Shown here one piece after another: positions 55,307 to 64,000 of a stretch of DNA of 64,000 bases. Both the position numbers and the translations under genes were made by a program. Under the pieces are notes generated by a model. That model saw only the letters and a program-made list of their open reading frames with translations. It did not search any database and had not been told where the DNA came from. How positions within the stretch are numbered: the first letter of the stretch is position 1; each line of letters begins with the position of its first letter. The stretch is from JBGPTK01 sp963797765 (GTDB lineage: Bacteria > Acidobacteriota > Terriglobia > Acidiferrales > UBA7541), in assembly GCA_963797765.1 (NCBI GenBank), contig CAWCQU010000001.1, positions 62,001 to 126,000 on the forward strand, in the 5' to 3' direction.

Positions 55307-55730
55307 ATGTCTCAACGGATACTAGTCGCTGTTGTGCTGCTGCTGTCGGCTGCCGCTTCTCCGGCGGCTCAAGATAACCGGATCGTGGGAGCGTGGAAGG
55401 CTGTGACCTACGAAATCAGCGGAACACCTCACCCGATGCAAGGACTGTTCATCTTCACGAAAAATTATTATTCCGCGAACGTGCGGTTCAAGTTGGGCAG
55501 CCGGTCCCATCGACGATGGAAATGGAAATGCCGGCCCCTACAAATTGGACAGCAAGCAAATCGTGTTTACGCAGTGGGTGCAGATACACGTACGGCCAGA
55601 AGACGAAAAGCAGCCGGTTCTATCGCGAGAGGGGCCGGACGAAACGAGTGATTACAAATTCGAAGGAAACCGCCTGATTCTTACGTTTCCCTCGAAGAAC
55701 CGCTATATCCTTGAGCGCGTCTCGGAATAA
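55307..55730 (+). CDS. Secreted lipocalin-like protein, frameshifted
   Basis: ATG 55307 has AGGAGG 4 bases upstream and is followed by a signal peptide (RILVAVVLLLSAAASPAA). The mature start NRIVGAWKAVTYEISGTPHP and GLFIFTKNYYS fit the lipocalin-like (Lipocalin_5) family. At about 55505 the frame shifts, and the second frame continues DDGNGNAGPYKLDSKQIVFT and FEGNRLILTFPSKNRYILER to the stop. Restored, it would have about 141 residues. It would bind a small hydrophobic ligand. The lesion may be an assembly error. Confidence 0.65.
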
Positions 55731-55828
55731 TCCGCGCATCATCGAAGCACAGTTTTTTCGGCATCAGCTAAATTTATGATTTGCGCGGAACGGGCGGGAC
55801 AGGCATTTCCGCGCTTAGTTTTGGCCTT

Positions 55829-57346
55829 CTAGTGTGCCATTCGGTGGCCTTTCTCATAAGCGCTGGCCAGTGCGAAAATTTTCCCTTCTGAAAACCTGGG
55901 CCCGGCAATCATCAATCCAATGGGCAAGCCATTGGTGGAAAACCCGCACGGAACCGTGATCGCGGGAATTCCAAAGACATTGAAAAAGAAATTGTTATTC
56001 GTTTCTTCCGGCTCGCGAGGCTTCGGTTCTTCCTCGCGATTCAGCGCATCGGCGATCGTTCGTGGCAAGATGCGGTCTGTCGGCAAGGCCACCAGGTCGA
56101 AATCAGAGAAGGCATCGTCGATGGTTCTGCGCATGCGAGCCAGTTCCCAGCGCGCGAGAACGTAATCCACCACCTTGGAGGAACATGTCTCGGTGGAATT
56201 ATCGTTCATGGTCCTTTGCAAATTCTCCAGACGGCGGCGAGGGCCCAGGGAATATTTTCCCGCGTCCTTCCGGAACAGTTGCATGTGAAACGCTTCCAAT
56301 TCGCCATCGAGCGAAGTTTTCGAAATGGCGCTGGAACTTGGCAGGTGAACATCCTTGCTGCTCTTGGTCAATTTCGCGAGCACGGCAAGCGCTTCTTCGA
56401 TCGCCTTGGCAGTTTCATCATCGAGCCGGTCGAAAAAGGGCGTTCGCGGAATCCCCAACCGAAAACCAGAGACGGGCTGCTTCATCGCGGCAACGTAATC
56501 CTCCTGGGGATGCTCCACGCTGGCGATGTCCAGCTTGTCATATCCTGCCAACACGTTCAGCAGCATCGCTGCGTCTTCCACGGTCCGAGTCATGGGACCG
56601 CAATGATCGAGTGAGTAAAGCATCGGAATAATCCCGCGGATGGAAACGAGTCCATACGTCGGCTTCAATCCCACTAGGCTGCAAAATGCAGCAGGCATGC
56701 GCACCGATCCCCCGGTATCCGTTCCCAATGCTCCGTAAGCCAATTCCGAGATTACCGCGGCAGCCGAGCCGCCCGATGATCCCGCAGAAACGTAATCCAG
56801 CGCCCAGGGATTTCGCACCGGGCCAAAATAGCTGGTTGCGGAAGTATCTCCCATCGCGAATTCATGCAGGTTGGTCTTGCCGATAATCACCGCGCCTGCT
56901 TGCTTCAGCCGGCGGGTAACTTCGGCGTCCTCCTTTGGGATGCGGTCATCAAAAACCTCGCTGGCTGCAGTGGTGCGTGTTCCGGCGGTGTCGATATTGT
57001 CCTTTAGCGCGATGGGGATGCCGTGTAAGGGGCTGCGGAATTTACCCGCCTGCGCTTCTGCATCGAGTTGGGCCGCCTCCGCCAGGGCATCTTTGTCCAT
57101 CACGGTGATAAAGGCATTGATTTTCGGATTGTAGAGTTTTATGCGTGTCAGACAGGCTTGAGTGAGTTGCACGGAGGATACTTGCTTCGACCTCATCCGC
57201 ATCGAGGCCTCGGTTAGTGTTATCCCTGCAAGAGCATCGGAGGAAGCGCTGGCCGTCGCAAAGGCGTTCGAACCGCTCGCAACCGCGTGGAGTGCGCAGG
57301 TGCCTGCTGTCAACAACATAAATTCACGCCGCCCGATTTCTTCCAC
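55829..57346 (-). CDS. Tat-exported amidase-signature enzyme
   Basis: This 505-residue protein has an N-terminal twin-arginine motif (IGRREFMLLTAGTC). The amidase signature is complete: catalytic Lys in GIPIALKDNID, cis-Ser in SAGSSGGSAAA, nucleophile Ser in GTDTGGSVRMPAAFC. It hydrolyses an amide, but the substrate is unknown; the stand-alone exported form and the lack of GatB/GatC exclude tRNA amidation. It is convergent with the amidohydrolases, which may share a nitrogen-scavenging role. Confidence 0.9.
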   Translation of the reverse strand: MEEIGRREFMLLTAGTCALHAVASGSNAFATASASSDALAGITLTEASMRMRSKQVSSVQLTQACLTRIKLYNPKINAFITVMDKDALAEAAQLDAEAQAGKFRSPLHGIPIALKDNIDTAGTRTTAASEVFDDRIPKEDAEVTRRLKQAGAVIIGKTNLHEFAMGDTSATSYFGPVRNPWALDYVSAGSSGGSAAAVISELAYGALGTDTGGSVRMPAAFCSLVGLKPTYGLVSIRGIIPMLYSLDHCGPMTRTVEDAAMLLNVLAGYDKLDIASVEHPQEDYVAAMKQPVSGFRLGIPRTPFFDRLDDETAKAIEEALAVLAKLTKSSKDVHLPSSSAISKTSLDGELEAFHMQLFRKDAGKYSLGPRRRLENLQRTMNDNSTETCSSKVVDYVLARWELARMRRTIDDAFSDFDLVALPTDRILPRTIADALNREEEPKPREPEETNNNFFFNVFGIPAITVPCGFSTNGLPIGLMIAGPRFSEGKIFALASAYEKGHRMAH

Positions 57347-57359
57347 GCCGCTCCTCTGA

Positions 57360-57575
57360 TTATTGCGCTAGGATAAACAAGGACGCCGCTTCCGTTCGTT
57401 GATCCCTATCCCGCCGCCTGTCCGCGGCTAACCAGCTTTTGAAATTCGGGCTCGCATTCCGGCCCAGGCGTGTGTCCTTGGCCTTATAAACGACTCCCAT
57501 GCCACCACCGCCGAGTTTATCGACGACGGTGTAATGAGAAATGGTGCGGCCGAGGATGGAAGAAGAATCAGCCAT
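57360..57575 (-). pseudogene. N-terminal stub of a Ser/Thr kinase
   Basis: The 71-residue frame starts ILGRTISHYTVVDKLGGGGM and continues GVVYKAKDTRLGR, exactly the start of a Hanks kinase. It then turns into unrelated sequence before the catalytic Lys. The remaining 230 residues of a kinase domain are absent. It retains the family promoter (57585-57613). Confidence 0.8.
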
Positions 57576-57584
57576 GGCCCACGC

Positions 57585-57613
57585 ATGTTACGCCAGCGCC
57601 TGGATTCGGGCAA
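57585..57613 (-). promoter_or_regulatory. Leaderless-type promoter of the kinase stub
   Basis: The reverse strand shows TTGCCC (57608-57613), a 17-bp spacer and TAACAT (57585-57590), then 9 bases to ATG 57575. This is the third copy of the minus-10/N9/start arrangement found at kinase genes. Confidence 0.5.
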
Positions 57614-58246
57614 TCGTATTGCAACGGAGACATCTACTACAATGTCGTGAAGCTCAGCGCGGCCGAGATCGGTTTCTACGAGGACGATGCTGTCGTCTCC
57701 TGGTTGGTCAGATATCTTGCAACGGAGCGGTGTCTAAGGTCAGCTACAAGGCGCTGGTGTGTGGCATTATTCTTATCCCAAGAATCCTTGCAATCGGATC
57801 CGCCGTTGCACCGAACTTAACACAACATTCCACGGAATCTTCTCAGCCACATTTCTCCTTCAGAAAATGCACCCACATTCCGCTTTCGTGTGATTCGTAA
57901 TGTAGCCAAAGCAGAATATTCCTTACTCGACGTTCGAACTAAACCGCAGAGTGTTTGCTCAGAAAGACATCCGCATCCGCTGGAGAAGCGCGGGACCGAA
58001 GCTGACGTTCCCGACAAGGCACGACGAATCGCCCAAGGGCCGCGTTCGATTTTATTCGAAGTTCGTGACCCTGCGCGAAGCCTTCGATACCGGGCTAGAG
58101 TGTGCCAGGTCACTTCGATGGGTGATCCGGATCACTGAAGTTGCCTAAAAGTTTTGCTAGACAAAGCCGACCAATCAAGTGCGGTCGAGGGAGCCTTTGA
58201 ACCCAAAGCAAGAATCCCGCAGGGTCTCCCCCAACTGAGGTGACGC
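57614..58246. other. Upstream region of the hydrogenase operon
   Basis: I see no gene. Short open forward frames (for example around 57626-57720) show no motif. The right end contains the FNR-type box at 58122 and the extended -10 at about 58155, described separately. Confidence 0.5.
58122..58163 (+). promoter_or_regulatory. FNR-type box and promoter of the hydrogenase operon
   Basis: GTGATCCGGATCAC (58122-58135) is centred at 58128.5. TGCTAGACA gives an extended -10 with hexamer TAGACA at 58158-58163, beginning 29.5 bp from the centre of the box. This is exactly the class II FNR/CRP geometry (site at -41.5, transcription start about 58170). No -35 hexamer is needed in that arrangement. Confidence 0.65.
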
Positions 58247-59371
58247 ATGCTTCCCCAAGGACAATCGCTCTCCGGTGCGTTGAAAGCGCGCGGCGTATCT
58301 CGCAGGCACTTCATCGAGTTCTGCTCTGCAATGCTGGCAACGTTGGCACTTCCCGATCGCTATCTGGCGCAAGTCGTTCAGGCCCTGGGCAAAGCAAGAA
58401 AACCTGTCTTGGTTTGGCTGCAATTCCAGGACTGTGCCGGGAATTCTGAATCCATTCTTCGAGCCAGCCATCCGACTGTCTTGGAAGTCGTCTTGGACCT
58501 ACTTTCCTGGGAATACCACGAAATCATCATGGCGGGAGCAGGCAAACAGGCTGAGGCTGCCTTACAGCGAGTCGTCAAGGAAGAAAAAGGAAAATACTTA
58601 GTGGTCGTAGAGGGTGCCATACCGCTAGCGGACGGTGGAGTCTACTGCACAGTGGCTGGCCGCACGGCGATTGACCTGGCACGAGAAGTTTGTGGAAATG
58701 CAGCGGCCTCCATCGCCGTGGGCGCATGCGCATGGGACGGCGGCTTGGTAGCTGCCAAGCCAAATCCCACGGGCGCCGTAGGGCTTCAGGAAGCTGTTCC
58801 CGGGATCAACATCATCAATATGCCGGGTTGCCCGCAGAATCCAGCGAACACAGTTGCCGTTCTAGTGCACTACCTGACGTTCGGCGAACTCCCCGCCACG
58901 GACCAGTACCACCGGCCCCTTTTCGCTTATGGCCGAATCATCCATGACCAGTGCGAGCGCCGCGCCCACTACGACGCCGGCCGATACGTCGAGGAGTGGG
59001 GAGACGAAGGACACCGCAGAGGCTGGTGTCTCTACAAAATGGGCTGCAAAGGGCCGCAGGCCACCTTTAATTGTCCGAACGTACGTTGGAACGATCAGAC
59101 GAGTTGGCCGGTGAAAGCAGGCCACGGCTGCCTGGCTTGTGCCTCCCACCGTTTCTGGGACACTAAGTCTCCATTCTATGAGCGGCTGCCAGAGGTCCCG
59201 GGCTTCGGCGTAGACGTTCCCGCCGGAGAAATTGGCCTGGTTCTGACAGGTGCAGTTGCTGGCGCGACGATTGCCCATGGAATCGCGAGTGCCGTGAGGG
59301 ACCGTGCGCGGCGAGAAACGCCACCCCCCGAAAATCAACAAACAAAACCAGACGACGCTGCAAAGTCGTAG
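58247..59371 (+). CDS. [NiFe]-hydrogenase small subunit (group 1, membrane-bound)
   Basis: This is 374 residues, with GAGGTGAC before the ATG. The Tat signal is VSRRHFIEFC (residues 17-26). The sequence follows HybO-type small subunits (HPTVLEVVLDLLSWEYHEII, IVHGR-like region FAYGRIIHDQC, GWCLYKMGCKGP). Proximal-cluster ligands would be Cys63, Cys161 (VGACAWDG) and Cys195 (MPGCPQNP), but the fourth position, residue 66, is Asn: QDCAGNSES instead of QECTGCTES. Distal and medial cluster Cys and His residues are present (IHDQC, NCPNVRW, GHGCLACA). A C-terminal helix (IGLVLTGAVAGATIAHGIAS) anchors it in the membrane. It passes electrons from the large subunit to the cytochrome b. Confidence 0.92.
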   Translation: MLPQGQSLSGALKARGVSRRHFIEFCSAMLATLALPDRYLAQVVQALGKARKPVLVWLQFQDCAGNSESILRASHPTVLEVVLDLLSWEYHEIIMAGAGKQAEAALQRVVKEEKGKYLVVVEGAIPLADGGVYCTVAGRTAIDLAREVCGNAAASIAVGACAWDGGLVAAKPNPTGAVGLQEAVPGINIINMPGCPQNPANTVAVLVHYLTFGELPATDQYHRPLFAYGRIIHDQCERRAHYDAGRYVEEWGDEGHRRGWCLYKMGCKGPQATFNCPNVRWNDQTSWPVKAGHGCLACASHRFWDTKSPFYERLPEVPGFGVDVPAGEIGLVLTGAVAGATIAHGIASAVRDRARRETPPPENQQTKPDDAAKS

Positions 59372-59380
59372 GAGGCTCTC

Positions 59381-61093
<1,713 letters not shown>

Positions 61094-61105
61094 AAGGAGG
61101 CATCT

Positions 61106-61840
61106 ATGAGTCTTGCTGCGCGTTCCTGGTCAGAGTCCCGAGCGCCAGTGGTGCCCGGCAATGCGGTGCGCGTCCTGGTTTGGGAGTTGCCGGTACGGGT
61201 TTCGCACTGGCTAATTTTCCTCTCCGTGATAGTGCTCTCCGTTACGGGCTACTACATGCACAACCCCTTTATCGTTGTACGGTCTCGCACGGCCTACGTT
61301 ATGGGGACGATGCGTTTCATACACCTGGTGACTGCCAGCGTGTTCATTTCTGCGTTCTGGCTCCGGATTTACTGGTTTTTCGTCGGAAATGAATGGTCCA
61401 ACTGGAGGGCATTTGTGCCCATTCATCGCGAGCAATGGCGAGGAATGGGCAGGATGGTCGCCTACTACACATTCTTTCGGAAGAATATAGCGCATTATGT
61501 GGGACACAACGCCCTGGCAGCCGTGACGTATCTTTCGATGTTTCTTCTGATGTTTATCGAGATTTTGACCGGACTGGCTCTCTACAGTTTCACGGTAAGC
61601 AACCGGATACTCACTTTTTTCATTGGCTGGCTGCCGCGCCTGATTGATATCTCCTATCTGAGACTCATCCATTTCTGCATCATGTTTGCGTTTTTTATCT
61701 TCGTGATTCACCACGTGTACAGTGCCGTGCTGGTCTCTTGGGAAGAGCGCAACGGCCTAATCGAAAGCATTTTTACCGGTTACAAATTTGTGCCGGAAGC
61801 AGAGCTGCAAGAGTTCAAGGCCGCCAAGCGCAAGGATTAG
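61106..61840 (+). CDS. Hydrogenase cytochrome b subunit (HyaC/HupC type)
   Basis: This 244-residue protein, with AGGAGG before the ATG, has four membrane helices (around SHWLIFLSVIVLSVTGYYMH, FIHLVTASVFISAFWLRIYW, TYLSMFLLMFIEILTGLALY, HFCIMFAFFIFVIHHVYSAV). Candidate haem ligands are the His in VSHW, RFIHL, LIHFC and IHHVY. It takes electrons from the small subunit and reduces the quinone pool, coupling H2 oxidation to respiration. The gene order small-large-cytochrome b is that of Hya/Hup operons. Confidence 0.92.
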   Translation: MSLAARSWSESRAPVVPGNAVRVLVWELPVRVSHWLIFLSVIVLSVTGYYMHNPFIVVRSRTAYVMGTMRFIHLVTASVFISAFWLRIYWFFVGNEWSNWRAFVPIHREQWRGMGRMVAYYTFFRKNIAHYVGHNALAAVTYLSMFLLMFIEILTGLALYSFTVSNRILTFFIGWLPRLIDISYLRLIHFCIMFAFFIFVIHHVYSAVLVSWEERNGLIESIFTGYKFVPEAELQEFKAAKRKD

Positions 61841-61897
61841 TGGCCGCCTGAAAAAATGTTTGGCAAGGCGGCAGGACACGCAGAACTGGAGTGATGC

Positions 61898-62446
61898 ATG
61901 GATCCTTCGGACCTACCGAAAATAGTTGTGCTAGCACTTGGGAATCTCATCCGGTCTGACGACGCCATCGGTCTTTTCGCGCTGCAGCATCTGGAGGAGG
62001 ATCCGAGACTTCCTCTTCATGTGAGTTTGGTGGAGGGCGGGACGAAAGGGCTGGAGCTCGTGCCGTACATATGTGATGCATCGTGTCTCTTGGTTTTAGA
62101 CGCAGTGGATGTGGGAGCTATTCCAGGAACGGTCTTCCGGATCGCGGGCAAGGATCTCCGCTCCCTTCCAGGAAATGGCAACGTCCACGAACTGGCGTTG
62201 GCGGATATTTTGAATGCGCTTCGCATGATGGGTCATGAGCCGCCAGAGGTCGTGCTTTTGGGTGTTCAGCCTTTGATTACGGAGCTTGGCACTGTGCTTT
62301 CGGCCCCAATGCAACAAGCCTTGCCCGCTCTAGTTGAAGCTGCAGTGACGGAACTTTGCCGATGGGGCCCTTCCGTCGAATCTTCCATGTGTGAGGCGGC
62401 TGGAGCGGTCGGAACCGGCGTGGCGATTCCGGCATTGGATGGATGA
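61898..62446 (+). CDS. Hydrogenase maturation protease (HyaD/HybD family)
   Basis: This is a 182-residue endopeptidase. The family motif LGNLIRSDDAIGLFALQHL and the metal-sensing residues (Asp in LIRSDDAIG, Asp in LVLDAVDVG, His in GNVHELALADIL) are all present. It recognises nickel in the large subunit and removes the C-terminal peptide after the L2 His. The C-terminal 25 residues (ESSMCEAAGAVGTG) extend beyond the usual family length. It lies 57 bp after the cytochrome gene. Confidence 0.9.
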   Translation: MDPSDLPKIVVLALGNLIRSDDAIGLFALQHLEEDPRLPLHVSLVEGGTKGLELVPYICDASCLLVLDAVDVGAIPGTVFRIAGKDLRSLPGNGNVHELALADILNALRMMGHEPPEVVLLGVQPLITELGTVLSAPMQQALPALVEAAVTELCRWGPSVESSMCEAAGAVGTGVAIPALDG

Positions 62447-62484
62447 GCCGGCTTCGAATAGAGGCCAGGTTCTTGGAGTATTTC

Positions 62485-62760
62485 ATGTGCTTAGCAATTC
62501 CCGGTAAGGTCCTGGAAATATCGGAGCGCAACGGTTTGCGAGTGGGACGCGTGAATTTTGGCGGAATCGTTAGTCAGGCGTGTCTTGATTACGTGCCTGG
62601 AGTGCAAACCGGAGACTACGTGATTGTTCACGTCGGGTTCGCAATCAGCAAGGTGGATCGTGAAGAAGCGGAGAGGACCTATCAGGCTCTGGAGTCCATG
62701 GGGTTGCTTGAGGGCGAATTGCCGCCGTCCTTGAACGAATCGTCGGAGAAGGCACCATGA
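62485..62760 (+). CDS. hypC: Hydrogenase assembly chaperone HypC
   Basis: This is 91 residues from ATG 62485. That start is preferred over one at 62443 because HypC function needs Cys as residue 2 after Met removal, and MCLAIPGKVLEI begins there; GGAG lies 7 bases upstream. The GDYVIVHVGFAISKVDREEA segment completes the HypC/HupF OB-fold. HypC carries the Fe(CN)2CO unit together with HypD and hands it to the large subunit. Its last codon overlaps the hypD start (ATGA). Confidence 0.95.
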   Translation: MCLAIPGKVLEISERNGLRVGRVNFGGIVSQACLDYVPGVQTGDYVIVHVGFAISKVDREEAERTYQALESMGLLEGELPPSLNESSEKAP

Positions 62761-63854
62761 AGTATCTCGACGAGTATCGTGACGACCGCATTGCCCACAG
62801 TCTGGCGACGGAAATCCACCGACAAGTTACGCGCCCTTGGGTGCTGATGGAGATCTGCGGAGGGCAGACGCACACAATCATGCGGTATGGTCTCGACGAG
62901 CTTCTGCCGAAGGAAGTGGAACTGGTCCACGGTCCTGGATGTCCGGTGTGTGTCACCCCGCTGGAGATGATCGACAAAGCCGTCGACTTGGCTTCTCGCC
63001 CGGACGTCACGCTGGTTTCTTACGGCGACATGTTGCGAGTTCCGGGGTCAACCTCCGATCTGCTTCGAGCCAAAGCCAATGGAAGTGATGTGCGCGTGGT
63101 GTACTCGCCGCTGGAGGCGCTGAAGATTGCGCGGTGCAACCCAACGCGAAAGATCGTCTTTCTCGCCATCGGATTCGAGACGACTGCCCCTGCGAACGCC
63201 ATGGCTGTTTGGCAAGCCCAGCGCGAAAGGCTGAGCAATTTTTTTTTGCTGGCCTCGCACGTGTTAGTTCCGCCGGCGATTCGCTTGTTGCTAGGTTCTC
63301 TCGATAATCGGGTGCAGGGGTTCATTGCTCCCGGGCATGTATGCACTGTAATGGGCTGCCAGCAGTACGAAGAATTGGTAACAGAGTTTCACGTGCCGAT
63401 CGTGGTCGGCGGTTTCGAGCCCGTCGACCTTCTCGAAGCGATTCTGATGTTGGTCCGGCAGTTGGAGCAGGGGCAAGCAAAGCTCGAGAATCAGTATGTT
63501 CGTTCGGTCACGAGGCTTGGCAATGTGCCCGCGCAAGAAATGGTCGAGAACGTCTTCGAGATTGCGGATCAGAAGTGGCGGGGCATCGGCACGATTCCTC
63601 TCAGCGGATTGCGCTTGCGTGCAGAATTTGCAGCGCATGACGCGGAGAAGTTTTTCCATTTGGCAGAAATGCACGTCGAAGAGCCTGCGGAATGCATCAG
63701 CGCGCAGGTACTCAAAGGACTGAAGAAGCCGACGGACTGCCCAGCGTTTGCGAGCCGATGCACACCGGAGAGCCCCCTGGGCGCGCCGATGGTTTCGGCG
63801 GAGGGAGCTTGTGCCGCTTACTATCGATACCGTCGGCACAAGGTCATGGCTTGA
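62757..63854 (+). CDS. hypD: Hydrogenase Fe-ligand assembly protein HypD
   Basis: This 365-residue protein, translationally coupled to hypC by a 4-bp overlap, has all HypD signatures: EICGGQTHTIMRYG with the catalytic Cys, HGPGCPVCVTP, IGFETTAPANAMAV, PGHVCTVMGCQQYEELV, and the C-terminal 4Fe-4S Cys set within ECISAQVLKG, DCPAFASRCTPE and GACAAYYRY. HypD is the scaffold on which CN and CO are attached to iron. The length matches the family. Confidence 0.95.
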   Translation: MKYLDEYRDDRIAHSLATEIHRQVTRPWVLMEICGGQTHTIMRYGLDELLPKEVELVHGPGCPVCVTPLEMIDKAVDLASRPDVTLVSYGDMLRVPGSTSDLLRAKANGSDVRVVYSPLEALKIARCNPTRKIVFLAIGFETTAPANAMAVWQAQRERLSNFFLLASHVLVPPAIRLLLGSLDNRVQGFIAPGHVCTVMGCQQYEELVTEFHVPIVVGGFEPVDLLEAILMLVRQLEQGQAKLENQYVRSVTRLGNVPAQEMVENVFEIADQKWRGIGTIPLSGLRLRAEFAAHDAEKFFHLAEMHVEEPAECISAQVLKGLKKPTDCPAFASRCTPESPLGAPMVSAEGACAAYYRYRRHKVMA

Positions 63855-63864
63855 AAAGGTCGCG

Positions 63865-64000
63865 ATGCCCAACCAACCCATTGCTCTAAGTTCTTTCAGT
63901 TGCCCGATGCCCTTGCCAACAGGCGAACGCGTACTGCTAGGTCATGGGAGTGGGGGAACATTGAGCGCAGACTTGCTTCAAAAGATCTTCTTACCCGCAT
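63865..64000 (+). CDS. hypE: Carbamoyl-dehydratase HypE, 5' end only
   Basis: The frame opens at ATG 63865, 10 bp after hypD, and runs off the window edge after 45 codons. RVLLGHGSGGTLSADLLQKI matches the conserved N-terminus of HypE, which makes the cyanide ligand from the carbamoyl group bound by HypF. HypA, HypB and HypF would be expected further downstream. Confidence 0.85.
   Translation, partial: MPNQPIALSSFSCPMPLPTGERVLLGHGSGGTLSADLLQKIFLPA

Overview
The window looks like a chromosomal segment of an Acidobacteriota bacterium, probably class Terriglobia (Koribacter/Sulfotelmatobacter-like). This is inferred from gene content: several membrane Ser/Thr kinases with C-terminal TPR or enzyme domains, very large TonB-dependent receptors with an N-terminal carboxypeptidase-regulatory domain, HAMP-array histidine kinases, and many secreted carbohydrate-active and amidohydrolase enzymes. 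I see no rRNA, tRNA, CRISPR array or complete insertion sequence.

Layout. (1) 0-5.3 kb: small accessory genes (a TPR protein with a frameshift, a CDF-like transporter, DUF2784, an XRE regulator, a SagB-type nitroreductase and a truncated gene) ending at a transposase remnant. (2) 5.6-8.1 kb: an ornithine-cyclodeaminase-like dehydrogenase followed by a damaged ATP-grasp ligase. (3) 8.1-18.2 kb: a repeat-rich, decaying zone with one intact and one shattered Ser/Thr kinase-TPR gene, a 0.7-kb extremely G-rich block, a Crp/Fnr regulator and small genes. (4) 18.6-27.7 kb: a LigB/YgiD dioxygenase, an orphan Ku C-terminus, a giant hybrid histidine kinase with eleven tandem 92-residue HAMP units, and a response-regulator/NarX-type kinase. 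(5) 28.1-31.1 kb: a kinase-SUMF1-alpha/beta-hydrolase fusion. (6) 31.7-46.4 kb: a carbohydrate-utilisation locus: GH30, TonB receptor, LacI regulator, and an operon of DhaK, DhaL, sugar permease, fucose-isomerase-like protein, RpiB-like and TPI-like isomerases, a Tat-exported GH1-like enzyme and a DUF4380 protein. (7) 46.5-57.6 kb: class V aminotransferase, second TonB receptor, two tandem amidohydrolases, lipocalin-like protein, amidase, kinase fragment. (8) 58.2 kb to the end: a membrane [NiFe] uptake hydrogenase operon (small and large subunits, cytochrome b, protease, HypC, HypD, start of HypE) that runs off the edge.

How the genes work together. The LacI protein sits among three promoters (GH30, TonB receptor, DhaK operon) that carry nearly the same palindrome, CTRYAACGTTAYAG, at or just downstream of the -10 box, so it probably controls the whole locus. 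DhaKL plus TPI-like plus RpiB-like enzymes form the enzyme set known to turn erythrulose into erythrose 4-phosphate, which suggests a tetrose or related ketose route rather than plain dihydroxyacetone metabolism. The hydrogenase operon has an FNR-type site placed as for a class II activator. The same 14-mer, within a longer conserved block, occurs 0.36 kb downstream of the Crp/Fnr gene at 13 kb, which suggests that this regulator controls the hydrogenase.

Caution: at least six otherwise well-conserved genes carry single-base frameshifts or in-frame stops. Some may be assembly errors rather than real decay.
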